Positions 1 through 14,700 are shown, counted from the first letter of the stretch. The stretch: DNA of 64,000 nt from Riptortus pedestris (GCA_019009955.1 CM032229.1:144504501-144568500); one strand, 5' to 3'. The notes: generated by a model from the sequence alone, not told the origin. Program-made: numbers and translations.

Positions 1-3000
1 CTTTGCCCAGAACAAGTTAATAGTTTCGAATCATGGTTCACACTGGCTCTGTTTAAACAAAACTAGATAACTTTATTTTATGTAACTCCTTTACTGATTA
101 ATTAGAACTGATTTTATTCTTTTTCTTTTCTCTTTGGCCGAGATACACTCAACTCTATATATTCAGTTGGCAGAGGTGGTTCTCTCAAAACTCATGCAAG
201 CAGTATACAGCCGACCCATTTTTTTTATATTGGCGAGGGGAGGCCTATAAAATATCTGAAGGGCCTCTCTGAACGCTACATTGAATATACAACCTCTCTA
301 TTCAACCTTCAAGTATTCCATTTAAAGAATTATAAAATTGGCTTCTAAACGATTAAACCAGGGAGAAAATGTATTACGATAAAAATATATTTTTATTCTA
401 AAGAACTTCTTTCATATAGATTTGTCACCTCTGAAGTCTTGTTTTACATATTTACCGACATTCACTTTGAGCTGTTGTTAAGAATAAGATTAGCTATTGA
501 CTTTCTACTTATCATCTACTTCATAGAATACAGATTGAAGGAAAATAAATACTTTAGAAGAACCTTTTAAAGAGGTCACAAAACCTATCCATAGGTTTAG
601 CCAAGCAGATAATATACAACTAATACAGTAACTCAGATATATTATAACTTCATCAAATTTTTTTTGAAATTTTTTTTAAAATAATTTTCTGGTAATGTTC
701 CAGACAGTTTTTAACATGATAACGTCCAAAGTTTTTAGCATATTCTAATGAATTTCATGGTCCATTAAAATGCACAGAAGTTAGCTAAACAACAACACAG
801 TGGATGAACGTAAATTTACTGAAACTCCTTTTTTAATTATAAGTTTTGCTGTTTATTTATTTATTCTACAGTAAATGTGGCATTTGCAACTAGTACTTAA
901 CACATGAACTATAAATTCTGAACATGAAACTTTGAGCATTCTTTGGTCGATAATTTATTGATGATAGCAGCTTGACCAATAATAATATAAATGTGATCCA
1001 TCCTGACAATAGAATAATAAATTTCTAATATGCTGCAGCCATGAGATTAGGAAAAGTATTAATAAAGAAAACCCGTAACTGAATTTAGGGAGCATTGTGT
1101 TCAATTTGTATTAGATTTGGCTACATAAATGTGTGTTTTCCCTATTCACGACTCTACCAGAGTCTGCGTGGTATTTTAATCCACTGGTTCATAGGCATAT
1201 TTCACTAATTTTTACTATCGGCTTCTTCATTTTTTCTTTGCTTGCCACCACAACAAACGAGCTAAGGCCACCTAAAGAAACCAATTGTAAAATCGGTGAA
1301 GTAAAGTGGGTACAGTACCTAAAAGTAGTTGTGGCGCTATCGAAAACTAAAAATAGTTCCCAGCGAGGAACATTTTTTTGCTCTAAAAGTTATGTATAAA
1401 AAACATTGCTTGAAATCTATGATTATAAAAGTCAGAGTTATTTCCTTTTTTGTTGAAATACTAAAGGGAAAGAATTAAATATATTGATTTTCGAGCGACT
1501 CGCAAACCTGTGCACTTTTGTGTGTTATATTGTCGGTGGAATCATTTCATGAATAATCTGACTAAATACCTAAATGTTAAAGGGAGCATGTGTAGTAATC
1601 TCTGTGCATCGTGTCTGGGTGGTTGTGTAGTGTCACTTGATTTAAATATGTTAACATGATTACCCAGCCTCGTACTGCTGTCTGTCTAAGCCGTGCTAAC
1701 ACTTATATAGACAAAGCTAGACTATCTTGCACCAATATCCATCCAGTAAACTATTTTATGGACATACTAACCAATGCAAAATAGTTTTATCTGTCTGCCT
1801 ATACACCACTAAATGGCGATTTAAGCATGTTATTTATATACATTCATTCCTAATCATAATTAAGCAGCTGTTTAGTTTTTGACGCATGATAGTAATTTTA
1901 AAACCCATCATAAGAGCACCTTGGTATTTCTTTTCATGTGTTTTTCTTGTTTTGTTTTCAAATATCTTGGTGTATTCTTCTTTGTGATGTTTTATTTATA
2001 CTTTAATAACAGAACCTTAAAAGAAAAGAAAACTGAAACAATAAATACAAATAAATGGGCATGGTGCTGACTACCTCAACCTTTTGAGTTTTATTTATAT
2101 GTCAAATAACCATGTAGTTAGTGGTAGAATAAATGTGTAACACTACTAATAACAAAGAATTTCACTACATGAAATATATTCAGGCCAATTATTTCGTCTG
2201 AATATTCAAAAATGTCAAATGGAGGAGATAATATCTTACTGGCATTAAAGACCAGAAGAGCAATGGATTTCCTGCTTTTCGTCTGGGCATCATCTATCAT
2301 ATTCTTGACAACAAATTATACCTTTGTACCTCTTGATCCCGTCTCTAACTTAGGAACCTGATGAGGCTTGGGGGAAAGGCAGGAGTTAAAATGCATTGTG
2401 ATTCATGAGAAACTGGTGGCGAGAAAAGAAAAGTTTGACATTTGACTATGCAATTCAACTAGTCATACTGTAAAAACCTTAACACAGTGGATGATTTGAA
2501 TAGTTTCTCATTGACAGATACCGGCAATGATATTAATCTGAACATTGATCTAATTGATTGAAACAAAATGAATGTTATATAATTGAAACATATTATTAAT
2601 AGTACTTACCTAGTCTTGTTATGGAAGTTCATCTACTTTTAATTGTATAACTAACACTACTTACCATTTATCATAATATTTTAAAATTTATAAGAATACT
2701 GTTTTTTTCATTAAGATAATTAATAGGAAATATATTATTAATACAACAAAATACAAGTAAATTAATTAAACGCCATCAAATAATTTAAAAATTTAACTAA
2801 ATGCCTGAGAACGGATTTTTAAATAATTAAGCTTCTAGTATCACATGCTTTGCTTAACTCACCGATTCATTTTACAAATTAGTGTATTTAATTGTATTGG
2901 CTGTTAACAATTATAAAGGGTGGAGGAGAAACAAAAGTTTTCAAAAATAAAAAGAAAAGGCTAAAAAGTACCCCGAGTGGAATGTTGGGCAACCAATTCA

Positions 3001-3202
3001 ACATGACAAAGTACGCAATAAACGAATAAAATGATTTATTCAATCTTAAGTTTTAATAGGAAAAAATATAAATAGATTCACTAGTCAGGAAGAATCTATA
3101 TGAACTAATAAATAAATTTTACATTTAAAATTTGAGCGAAATGTTTCATACTTTAATTATAAGTTTTTCTGCATTTTGCTCCTTTTGTAAAATGTATTTG
3201 CT
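1..3202. other. AT-rich DNA, probably GluCl intron; no gene seen
   Basis: No reading frame longer than about 88 codons and none with a recognisable protein. No exon of the missing GluCl N terminus (for example a KYDAR-type segment before a donor) was found by eye. No clear repeat copy was recognised either. Confidence 0.6.
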
Positions 3203-3410
3203 GTTATTCATTAACGTTCACTTTTTGCTACTAAGGCTTATCTACAGGTTACCACCCTTTTCTAGCCCGGGTGGGATTAAGGATTTTATTAATTGAGTTC
3301 GTCACTAAATTAATTCCTATTGGCCAGGCGGGAATCGAACTCGCCACTATAGGTTTAACCATGCGAGATTAAGACCGACACCTTAACTCGCACGCCTAAC
3401 ATGAGCCCCT
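3203..3410 (-). mobile_element. tRNA-derived SINE, near full length
   Basis: A minus-oriented member of the main SINE family here. On the minus strand it has a head GGGGCTCATGTTAGGCGTGC, a pol III B-box-like GAGTTCGATTCCCGCC about 70 bp in, the body with an ACCCTTTT-containing stem, and a tail ending near CGTTAATGAATAA. It lies in the presumed GluCl intron. Confidence 0.8.
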
Positions 3411-4490
3411 TCAAGAGAGTATATTAAAAAGGTACAAAAAAAAAAAAAATAGTAATAATCATGTGAAAATTAAATTCTTCTACTACAAGTGCTAGTGGTA
3501 CTAGTTTCGCTTAAAGAGTTCATGGTCCAGGTATTTCCCAGACTGTTTCTCACGTTTTGGGCTGAAACATTACTCAATTATTTATATTTTATCGACTTCC
3601 ATACTTCCACCAAAAGAAGCCTTCACTAAACATGATACACCGTTTCTACTGATGCCTCATAATGATCCTTGTTCTATGTAATTTCTGGTTTAAAAGAAAG
3701 TGAACCATTAATCATGAAAAGCCTAATTAAAAAAAAAAAATAGTTCTTGCATATACCTATCGATAAATTAAACCAATAACTTTCTAAGGGCACTTCCAAC
3801 AGAAAGAAAGGTATAAGGTTGAAAAATGGTGTGCCCTCCCAAATTCCCTCAGGCAGTTTCAAACAAAATATATTTGTGATGATTTCCATGTAGATATCAT
3901 TGGCAGACATATAAAAGTAAAGGTTTGGGAGTCACGTATTCTCTATTTGTGCAAGTCTGCATGTTCTCCCCTCAAAACTAATTCCCACTTTCCTTGCGAG
4001 AGCAATAAAAACTCTCTAAGCACTCCGCTATTGACTCACGTAGAGCCAAGGGTAAACGTCATGGGGGTTTTATGGCGTAAGCCAACGAACTTAGACAATA
4101 TTGAGTTTATCCTCAAATCCCTGATTAGTTGGTAAGTAAGGATTGTAACTTATTTCTCCGGATAGGAAATCTCAACAATTCATTGATGCTCCTGACACTC
4201 AAGCTTAAAAGTCCTTTAACGAGTACTGAGTCAATTAAATTCCTCAAATACAATTTATCTCCCTCCAGTTGAAAATAAAATACAAATATTTGTCAAGAAC
4301 TAAGGGGGCTTGGTGAATCCAGTGTTGCCATTTACGTCCTTTAAACAGCCTTAAGTATTTTCCTTATGTACGTTAGTCATACACCAATGGATAATTTTCT
4401 GTATTAGAGAATCTTAAAAATTCAGGAGTGATTCTGGTGGCGAATTAAAAATATCGATTTTATATTTGAACCCAACGGTTAAAATTGAAT
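3411..4490. other. AT-rich DNA without recognised features
   Basis: Contains a run of A at about 3437 and no supportable gene. The short frames at 3674-3910 and 3947-4135 have no family signature and look like chance. Confidence 0.5.
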
Positions 4491-4491
4491 C

Positions 4492-4757
4492 GGTGAAAGT
4501 GTATTTTAGTCCCCCCCCCCTTGGCGGCGCACGATAACGACGGCGGCCATTTTATTTTTCTAACTTTATCTTTTTTAACACTTTAAAATTTCCAAAATGC
4601 CCCATCGGTGGTTATAACCGAGGGTGGGGGTTTTGTTGTTCTAACTTTATATTTTTTAACACTTTAAAATTTCCAAAATACGCTACCAGTGGTTTTAGGC
4701 GGGGGATATAACGAAATTAGATGGCGGCGTAGGGGGGACTAAATTGCACTTTAGCCA
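4492..4757. mobile_element. MITE-like element with terminal inverted repeats and an internal duplication
   Basis: The left end reads GTGAAAGTGTATTTTAGTCC followed by C-runs and GGCGGC. The right end, read on the other strand, is GCTAAAGTGCAATTTAGTCC followed by CCCC and GCCGCC. These form imperfect terminal inverted repeats of about 30 bp. Inside, two copies of an approximately 81-bp unit start near 4558 and 4639 (TTCTAACTTTAT..TTTTTT.. AACACTTTAAAATTTCCAAA). The element is more GC-rich than its surroundings and has no coding capacity. Confidence 0.65.
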
Positions 4758-7080
4758 AATGCCTTATATTCAAAATAATAAACTTATTATTGTCAATAAA
4801 TTCCTATGCATTTAAATTCTAATTTCTTAAAAAGCTTGGAGGACTATTTTCTGTGAAATATATCATTTTGATCACAGAATAACCTAACATAACCTATGAG
4901 AAAAGTTTGTATGTTGAATTCTTTCTTACGGTTTCTAGAATGATTGTTTGGCAACACTGCGTGTATCAAAAGTTGATTATTTCCCTTGAGTTTTATTTGA
5001 TAAAACTGAGAATATGTTAGGTAAGGTAGTTGCCGAACCTTTCTGGCGTAAGGACGCTGGTTTGCATATTAACACATAAAAGTACATTTGAAAGCTAATC
5101 AAACAATTTGAAACAACACAACATAGCTACTTATCAGGAATAATGACAGTTAGCATGTTCTGTGAAAGGTTTTCTGTGGAAGCAATGGTAGAGATCAAGG
5201 GTATAGATCTGGTTCAACTACGGAAGTTGTGCCTATAGGGTTCTCTTATTGTCCACTTGAGAGATACTAATTTTTACCATATAATCCCGTAGTACTCGTA
5301 TTCTAACCGGAATTTAAGCTTATTCATTAATAGAAAAGTCAGACAATAGATAATTACGTTTTATTTTTGTGACGGGCTAAAATGAAGAGAATTAAAGAAT
5401 TGTTAGTTATTTATGATATCAGGAAAAACCATTATGATCAGATCACAATACTTTGATGCAGAGATAAAGATCCCTTTTAAGGTTGTGCCTCATGCAAGTA
5501 AGTCATCACAAGCTCATTACATTGAATTTTCAAATTATAAACCTTTAAGGATTATTCAATTATTCAACAATAAACTTGGGTTATAAGCTATATTGTGGTA
5601 ACTGTTTAAAAACTATTGTCTCTTCTAACGGAATGGAATAAGATTTTATGTGAAGAGTCACCACTATTTAATTCGAAGCTCAGATTTACAAATAGATAAG
5701 CCTGTCCCACTTCACTAGCTTACCAGGATTATTGTTTTGGAAGACTGTTGTGTTGATATAGATATGAAGTAGGAAATATTGTAGAAGTATTTTTTTTGCT
5801 TAACCCTTGTGTGTTTTGAAGGACGTAAATACTCCTTGTGACGGAGTATTGGATTTTTTTCTGTACTCCTTTGGAGTTTGAGTTGCCATACAGAATATAG
5901 TGTATGAAGTTATAAATGAACTTGGATATGATGGCAGAACTGATGAAATAGATATATTTATAAATATCCTCAATCACACAATAAGAATTTTTACTTATCA
6001 TTAAAATAAATAAGATGGAAAACTAAAATAGTATTGAAGAAGAAATTATTTGACACTAAGTAATAGATATTTTAGTCTCTCAGAGGTATCAAGCTCATAT
6101 TTTGGACAAAATAGTCCATTTTGAAACAGGAATTGATCGAGCAGTTGGAATAAACGCACAGAAGGAAAAATGCATTCTTCTTCCCTAGCAACTATTTCAT
6201 TAGAAATATGGGGTTCTATATGTTCTGTAATAAAAGCCTTTGGAGATAGAGGTGCTGTAATGAAATTCCCTGTGATTTTTTTAAATGAATTTGGGCATTA
6301 CCAAATCAGACATAAGAGACATCTACAAATATTTCAGAACGCAATACAAATTTAATTTAATTAGCAAAATTAAATATATTTGAAAAAAATATGAAATACA
6401 TACATTAGTCATAAAATGACTTCAGGGCAGATTAAAAAGCTGCCACGTGTGATTTACGCCTGAAATTGTAGTTCGATGTTATCTATTATAAACAAGCTGC
6501 ATACATAAATTATTATATCAATTAAAAGCAAAATACGTAGGCAAAAGAGCTGTAAGTTTAAGTACTTGCATATGACATTAATATGTGTCTTTTGATTTCA
6601 ATCAATTGTATGCAAGATGTATTTAGAACCAAGTATTTTTGATCCAATGTTATGCTTGAATATGAATGCTAAAGTTTACAATACAAAATTGTCTGATTTT
6701 TTTTAAATGTTTTGACTACTTGAAAAAGAGCAGAGCTGCTCAAAAGGCTTAGCAAAATTAGTATAAAATAAATTATTCAATGTGTGTTCTTCAGTTTTTT
6801 TTTTTTTATCCATAATAGCTTAAACTACTTACGACATATAGACTACAAGAAGGTAGTCTGCTGGTATTACTACAAATTAAAATAAGCTCCTAAGTGGCTT
6901 TAATAGTTTGGAGGCATATTAATTGTGTTGCTTTATTGCTGTGAGTGAAAGAAACCACATACAGAAAAGAAAAAAAAATTAGAATAATTTTGAATTTTAA
7001 AATAATCTTGTAATTAAAAAATTACAAAGTAGTTCAATTCCTTCACTCTTCAACTTTTGTTAGTATTTCAGCTAAACTGT
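4758..7080. other. AT-rich DNA without recognised genes or repeats
   Basis: Only short frames (for example 5729-6001 on the minus strand, 6170-6355 on the plus strand) with no family features or splice context. Presumed GluCl intron. Confidence 0.5.
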
Positions 7081-7084
7081 TTTG

Positions 7085-7400
7085 AGTGATTCATATCGCC
7101 ACCTTCGGAGCTAATGTTTTAACAAAAAAAAATTGTTTGCAATGATTTATTTTTGCCTCCTTGTAACCCCTCCCCACTTAATCAATTTTGTTTAAAAGGA
7201 GAAGTGCAGAAATTGATGTTATAGTAGTCCTAGTATGAAATTTCAACACTCTAAGGACAGTAGTTTTTAAGTTATTCCAGATATATACATATGTCAAGCT
7301 GAAAGTAATCATAATAGTTTCAGGGAGGGCCAGAACGGATAATTATTTTTAAGTCTGAAAACAGATATTTTTAATGATTAGAATACTTTATTTTCTACTT
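7085..7400. repeat. Dispersed repeat, partial copy (shared with 27985-28400)
   Basis: The segment containing TTTTTGCCTCC...CTCCCCACTTAATC, TTTAAAAGGAGAAG and ATGAAATTTCAACACTCTAA matches 28140-28300 in order and spacing, with many substitutions. It is therefore a diverged copy of one dispersed family. Boundaries are approximate. Confidence 0.55.
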
Positions 7401-8676
7401 AGTAAAAATTAGTGGACCGTAGACTCGTGTCATTATTTATTTATATTTTTTTGAGATGTATGAAGGTTTTTGCATTTTTAAATGTTATTCATTCAGCTCT
7501 AAATAAGACAATACAAATACCTGAAAGCATATAAGGAGTTAATATTTAAAATTTAAAATAAAAGCTTTTAAGGCGCCAGTAATTCTCATCCCTTCCCACA
7601 TAGTATTCACTCCCGTACTTGCTATAATTAGCTTTTACTAAAATGTGAATGCTTACTTCTAAAAAGTACTTAATTCTTTTCTTTTTCTGAATTACCTGCT
7701 TTTTTGTTAGCAAAACTGTATGATAAAGGTTATTGGTCTGTGCCTGTAACTGCTATTTATGATGATGGATAATGCTGGTTCATTCTCACATAGTTCTTGT
7801 AATGTTAGAAGATAAGGAGAGTATATCCAACACTCCAAAACCTAGATAACTATAGAATTTAGGCAATTTTTATTTCATTCGACACTATCATATTATTTCA
7901 TATAATTTACTATCTTCATATAGGAGGATTGAATTTCTGATCTTTTAATTATTTTTTTTTCCATTAGATTGAAGTAAAGTATTTAAATTTCAAGAAAATT
8001 TTATAGAGGAAATATGTAGATTTTATCTCTTTTTTGGTCTGTAGTTGTAGTTTAAGTTTTTAACTGTTAAAATACCATTACACTGTTTTTATTAGACTTG
8101 ATTATTCTTTAATATTAGTCAATATTGCCTAATAATAAATATAACTGTTTTACAGGCAATTGCTAACAATATACATTTATTAAATAAATTTATTTTCAAA
8201 TGACAAGTTTATTTAATTGAATGTATTACTTTTAGTTAATAACTGTAGATTAATATACAACCCTGGAAAAACTATGAAACATGTCAGTAATACATTTAAC
8301 TAAAATTCAAAAGTAAGAGGATAAAGCACCATTAAACTAAAACATTATATTAAACTGAATAAACTAAACATATTCATCTTTAATTATCTAGTTTATGATA
8401 AATAGCATTTTACATTTTTACTCATTTTCTAATGTATTCTAAATAGACACTCTTAGAATATTTTCTTCTCATTGCTTTGAAAAAGAAAAAAAACTATTCA
8501 TAATGCGAGATTGATAACATAGATGAGTATTTTCTTTCTCTCTCTTTTTATTTATTTTTTTAATGTCAAGAGAAAAAATAGATGTATGTGTTAACTAATT
8601 ATAAGGGCACAAGTAGGAGTAATGTAGCAGTAGACTTTTGTAATCTGTGTGTTTGACTGTCTTTGTCTTGAAGCAG
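7401..8676. other. AT-rich intronic DNA upstream of the first GluCl exon seen
   Basis: No coding or repeat signal apart from poly-T and poly-A runs. It ends in the acceptor of the 8677 exon. Confidence 0.5.
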
Positions 8677-8744
8677 CTGGGCCAACGAAAGTGATTGTCA
8701 ACATATTTCTACGATCCATCAGCAAAATTGATGATTACAAAATG
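8677..8744 (+). CDS. GluCl: GluCl exon in the position of alternatively spliced exon 3
   Basis: A 68-bp exon between acceptor ...aagcag and donor ATG|gtgagt. It is entered after the first base of a codon and ends in phase 0. It encodes 22 residues from GPTKV to the segment [16 protein letters not shown], the first beta strands of the extracellular domain. In Drosophila and other insects this exon position is known to be alternatively spliced. I looked by eye for a second cassette of this kind (ATG followed by a GT donor and preceded by a similar reading frame) in 1-28900 and found none. Confidence 0.93.
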
Positions 8745-11700
8745 GTGAGTTGCGGTGACATCCAATATGAGCCGTTTACTATTTTTACAAAGTAAAACTT
8801 CGGCTCGGATCTGTAAATAAAGCTATATGTTTTACTGTAAATAACAAAAATTGCACTTATGGCTTTATCAATTTTAACTTGGGCCATGAATTGTTTTTGT
8901 TTTTTTTTAACCTGCTGATAGTTACTCTCACTTGCAATAAAACTTTGTTTTCCAGTAAAAAAATATTTTTTTTTAATAATGTTTGTCTAACTAAATAAAA
9001 TTAATTTTTATATGTTCCGAAAAAAATCCAGTCTATGAGCATGTTATTTTTGAGTACACATATGGTGAGTAGCATATCTATAATGTTCAACATTTAATGA
9101 TGAATGATTCTCAGATTTAAGATTTTATGTTCCTGCTGAATGGAACAATATTTAAAGTGAATTACAAGCAATCATAAATACAGTTTCCTATGGTCAATAA
9201 TTTTTATTTTGCACAGATATTTTTGTCCTTTATATACTGCACTAACAAAATTAAATCTAACCAATTAGTTACCAACAGAGCTTTCTTTGAAAAATACTAT
9301 TTCTTTATGTTGATCAAATTCACAATTTTTATCAAGAACGAATTAAACATTTTTTTTGCAGTTAAACAGTTTTTTCGATCCCGATCAATGTGATTCCTTT
9401 ATTATTATTATTTTTCAATGCACAATACTTTTTTTAGATTACTTTTTGATGATTATCTTGTGTTTGATTGACTGGTAGAACAGTGCCAGTACAATTTAAC
9501 ACTTACCTTACTTGAGAGAGGGAGGTATATTTCTGATACTTATTTATTTATTACACAAGAAATGAGTAAAATTGTTGTCCTAAACTTCAAAAGTGTCTGA
9601 AATCCACCTTGAAAATTCAAAAGTGTACAATTAATATTTGATTCATTGCCACACATCATGAGCAAACAAATTTTAACAGTTTAAAAAAAAAAACAACTCA
9701 ATTTTTGTGAAGAAGCAGCTCTAAAAACATTCTGCAACTGTACATTTAAATATTTGTTGCTGAATGTCACAATTGTTATAATTCAAAATCAATTATTTTC
9801 CTGCGAGAAAGTAGACATATTTTGAGCTCTCTTTGATCTGGTATTTCCAAAAAAGTAACTTACTAACTAGAAAACATCTTGTTATTTGCTGGTTTTCATG
9901 CAAAAGCAATATCAATTTAAGAAAGTGTTAAAAATGATTTCTAATTGAGTTCTTTCTAACCTGTTATTATTAAAACAAAACGATTTTTATAATTTTATTT
10001 CTGATGGTCCTTCATGATGAGAACTTTCCTTAAATTATGAAAAGATATTCACTAACTCCATAGTATTCAATTTTTTCATGTTAACACACTGATTTCACTG
10101 GTTATTCCAGTTGATATAATTGTAACTTATTAAGGTAAACTAACAATTTATTTAATTTTTTAAATAAAAAATTGTCCAAAAGATGAATATTTTTAAAGAG
10201 TGGGAAACTAACAAAAAAATTGTTTAATGCATAAAAAAAAAAAAAGGAGTCTACAGATCTATTTTGTCCACAATTCAATATAAGTGGGCATAAAAAAGAC
10301 GTAAATGTCTTTAACTCTTTACTTCCCAGGTCATTTGTCAGGCCCAGTCTCTCAAATCTATATTTTTGAATAAACAAAAAATATCCAATATCTGCTCAAT
10401 GCTAATGAACCAATTCAATTTACTTTGTATAAGGGTCATAAAAAACAAGGAAAAGTGTGTTTTGTATTTTATTGAAAAATAAAATTGCATTAAAAGTATA
10501 AATTTAAAAATTTAACATAATTATACATGATCTCATACAGTACAAGAATTCAAAAACAATCCACTCTTAATTTTTATTGTTTATTATCCAACTAATAAAA
10601 AAGCCAATAAAATGCCCTCTGAAGTGAAAACTACTCCAATTTTCGAATGCATTCCCACCATTTTGGGTCTTGGATCAGCTGTGCACCACACAGTAAATCA
10701 AGGTACAAAGTTCTTGTAAGAAATGGGTTTCAAGGAAACGGTAGAGTCATCTGTAGAGTCATTCACTATGAATCACTTCCTGAAGGGTTCTCAAACAATT
10801 TTAAGATATTGTCTTGAAAATCATAGCCACTACACCAGGTAATGCACCACATAGTAAATCAAGGTTGTTAATGCATAACAAAGAGTACCAGCCCTAGCCT
10901 CACTGACTGCTAAGCACAAAGAAATTGACAAATATCATTCAAGGTCATTTTCACGCTATTACTGTATATATAAACCGTTAAAAGTGTTTGTAAATAGAAG
11001 TGACAGACAGCTCTGCAAAATCCTGCCCCAATCCTATATATAATCAACAAAAACAAATAAATAATAAGAGTTCCTCAGTGACTGTAACTGGGAAGTTATC
11101 ACGGTTGAAAAGCCTGTATGTTTTTGACCTCCAATGCAAAGTTAATGAAGTCAATAATTGATTAGCTACTGCACTTAGCACACCTGACATAAGATTCTAA
11201 TTGGCTATCAGGACTAATTTTATTCATTATTGAAATAGTTTCCTACTAATGAAACTCCTATTAGTTTCCTTATTAACTTTAAGCTCAGTTGGTATTGCAA
11301 AAATTACAATAGTTAATGTTCATTGGAATAGCTCTTTGAATTTAATTAGTTTGAAAAAATGTTTACCAAATATTGGATAAGACCTCTGAAATCATTCAGA
11401 GAATCGTATTTCTTTTGAAGATTGAAATATTTTTGATCTTCAGACTATATACAAGTATTCTAGGATGTAAATATGCTACTTTTGGTTTGATGAAAAGAAC
11501 ATGTTTCAAAAAGAAATCATTCTTATATATATTAAAAAAAAATAAGTTTAAGAACCAAAATATGCATGGTAATTGTAATTGCATGTATAGACTGGATTTT
11601 CATATTCCGCATAACATTAACCATGGTCAGAGTGAAAATTGAGAGTCTTCTTTGGCTGTGTTCAGTATCGTCATGTGTTATTTTCTATTGTGGATTTTCA

Positions 11701-14700
11701 TTTGCCATATGCTGTGTGTTGGTAAATTCAGAATCTGAACTCTTTCCCAAGATCCCATCTTTTTCTTTACCAAACTGAATTACATACTTAGTACACAGAC
11801 AGTTTTCAATAGCATGGAATGGATTCTTTTCCCCCCTTCCTCTCTTAGAATCTCTTTTTGAAGTACAGTTGTCCCTTCCTTTCAATTTTTTTTCTTTCCT
11901 CATAAAACCCAATGAACAGGTCTCTTGACACGACTGTTTGCTCAATAATCTGCATCTCCTAGGTCTAAAGACAAGTAGAATAAATAAAACATGTTTAAAA
12001 TGGCGTAATAAATATGAATGATAATATGGTAATGGAATGTGTATGTTTCTATTTGAGTTTTAATTCTCATTTTTTTGAGTAAATATCCCATGCAATGGCA
12101 AGCCTTCTGACAATTGGTGAGTGCTTTAGTAGAGTCCTTTTATTATTGATTTTGAACATATGAAAATATTTGTGAAATAAAATATAAAAATACCAAGGAT
12201 AACTTCAATCTTTGTTAAGAAATTATAAACTTATTTACTTGAAAATATAATTTTTCCGAATATAAGTAAAAATCTTTTTCAATACAAGTTTCATAGTTTT
12301 AAAGTTTTTCACTATTTTCACAGACTATTGAGAAATGTAGCATCTCTCAGGGTCAGAGAACACTAATTATTTTTTATTCTTAACAAAATAATAAATGATT
12401 TTTTAATCATTATTTGTAATGGAAGTAAAATTTAAATTCCCAAGTATTTGGATTAATCCAATTTATTAAATTGCAGTTTCTGTCATTGACTTGCTGTTTA
12501 TTCTAGAGCTTATCTTACACATTGTATAAAGATTGGAGTATTTCAAGGGCCAAAATATTCGTAATAAATATAATTAATTGTACAATAATCTTGATCTCTA
12601 TTGCTATCAAATTTATTGCATGGAATAATAAATAACAAGGTGAAGGAGATCTTGTTTTGAAGTCAAAAGTTACAAATAATCAAACTTTCAACACAAAATG
12701 TTATCCATCTGAAAGAGATAAATGTTGAAGCAAATTATATCAGTTCTAGTACAGAGATTTCCAGACATTTTTATCAATGTGACAGAGCACTCTAAAAGAT
12801 AAATAAGTAAAAATGCCATACAGCTATAAAACAAGTTATTTATATACCCCTACCCCTACAAAAAAAAAATATTGGAAATCATTGATTAACAAATATTTCA
12901 CGCCTCCAAGAAAACTGACACAACTTAAAAAATTAAAATATACAGTACAAAAAAAAAGTAACTTTTTTTCTTTTATTAAATCAATGTGTCAATAATTCAT
13001 AAAAGTGATGCTGTTTTTATTTTTCTTATGTATTGGAAAAAGGCAACTCTTTTTCTAGTTGTGTTCACTTTTCTTGATAGGATGCGACATGATTGGCCCT
13101 TTGGGTATTCCTTACTTTTTCATATAAAGAACTAAAATTCATGGTTATAAATAAACAATTGTATAAATTAACTTGAATAAATTGATAAATGAATAATTTA
13201 TATGGACGATTATACATTTTTGAATGATTGGAGAGTAGGTTTGGTTAGATCTCGAGTTTGAAATTACCGATAGATGGCCCTTTCTGAGACACTGAGTTTT
13301 GTGTAACAGTGTGTAAAAAAGAATATATCTTTTTATTTTTATGTTGAACAGATTTATAATTTCAACAGAATGTTCTATTCCTTGAATAATACCAATCTCA
13401 AATAGGAAGGGAAGGCATTTTCTTTCATGTGAGAGCAGCAGTACATTGGATCTGTCCTGGCCTCCATCTTATAGATTTATTACTCATGTATTAATTTGTA
13501 CTCTGTGTAGCTTATTATGAGCTGGTGCTCCTTTTAAATAGCCATATTTGATTCTCTGCATGAAATGTGTACAGTAATTGTCAATGTGAAGTCTAAAATC
13601 AGGAAGAGGAATAAAACAATTCGTCCAATTTCGGCTATATAACTGCATTTTGTTTGTCTTGCTTCTTTAATGAGTATGGAACAGTTTGACACTTATCAAT
13701 TGTAAAATTTATGATCTGGGCAGAATTCCTGTACTCAATTTTTTTTTATTTATATGGGATACTCGTAGTAATTTCTAATGCAAGTTTTAGAATGAGAAAG
13801 AGGCACTGACCTTCAAATCTCTCTGTTTGAATGGCAGTTTTATATAGGAATATGTTCTGCTGAATTTGTATTCAGAGCATTTATTCATCTACTTGATAGG
13901 GACCAGTAAACAAAATAAATAGGGTATTTTTGAATGAGCTGAATGATGGGAGCTGATCGTTATAGACAAATGAAAAACAATGGTCATTCCCTCCACAATG
14001 ATGTTATTTATTAACATCCACTTTGTGCTACTGTGGCTAATTGAGACGGGTTATCTACAGGATTCCACCTTTTGTCTATCCGGTGTGAGACTGAGGATTT
14101 TATTTAATGGATTAGTCACTCAAACCCACCACTACTTTTCCTCTACTTTTATTAAAAGAATCGACTACTCAATGATATAGCTACCTACAGTTTATAGTAC
14201 TTAGATAAGATACTGACCTAAAAAATATCCACATTTGTTGCATCTCAACTCTTCACTATGTGGGCTGGTAGGTGGTAAATGTACAATATCATAGTTTTGA
14301 ATGAATTAAGCAGATCTTTCCTTCCCACTATACTTTACATATTGAGTACCATGGTTTTAGAAATGGATTGACCGAAGGCATTTTCAAAAATTGTATTTAA
14401 TTCTACTTGAACCAAAATGCCAGAAAAATAAAATTATTACTCTAACATATGTTGTATTTCTGCTTTAAATCGAAATTAGAACCTGAGTACCGCCTAGTCC
14501 TGTGAGTAATTTTCTTTGCTTTGGGTAAGAGTACCTACAAGATATATAAGAAATTCTGTATAAATCCCCAAGGAGGGAAGGCTCCTTGTTTAGTTATAAG
14601 TGGAGTAATTGATGTTTAGTCCCAGTGGAGAAATGGTTAGGTTTTGGGGGACCCAAAAGATTTTTCATAGGGCTACATATCTTGAAAAATTAGTTTAGTC

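Noticed and set aside
1..8676. Search for the GluCl signal-peptide and exon-2 sequences
   Set aside because: No frame resembling the conserved N-terminal segment before a splice donor was found; these exons are probably upstream of the window.
9040..9068. ATG followed by gtgagt, as in the GluCl exon at 8744
   Set aside because: The preceding bases do not encode anything like an exon-3 cassette.
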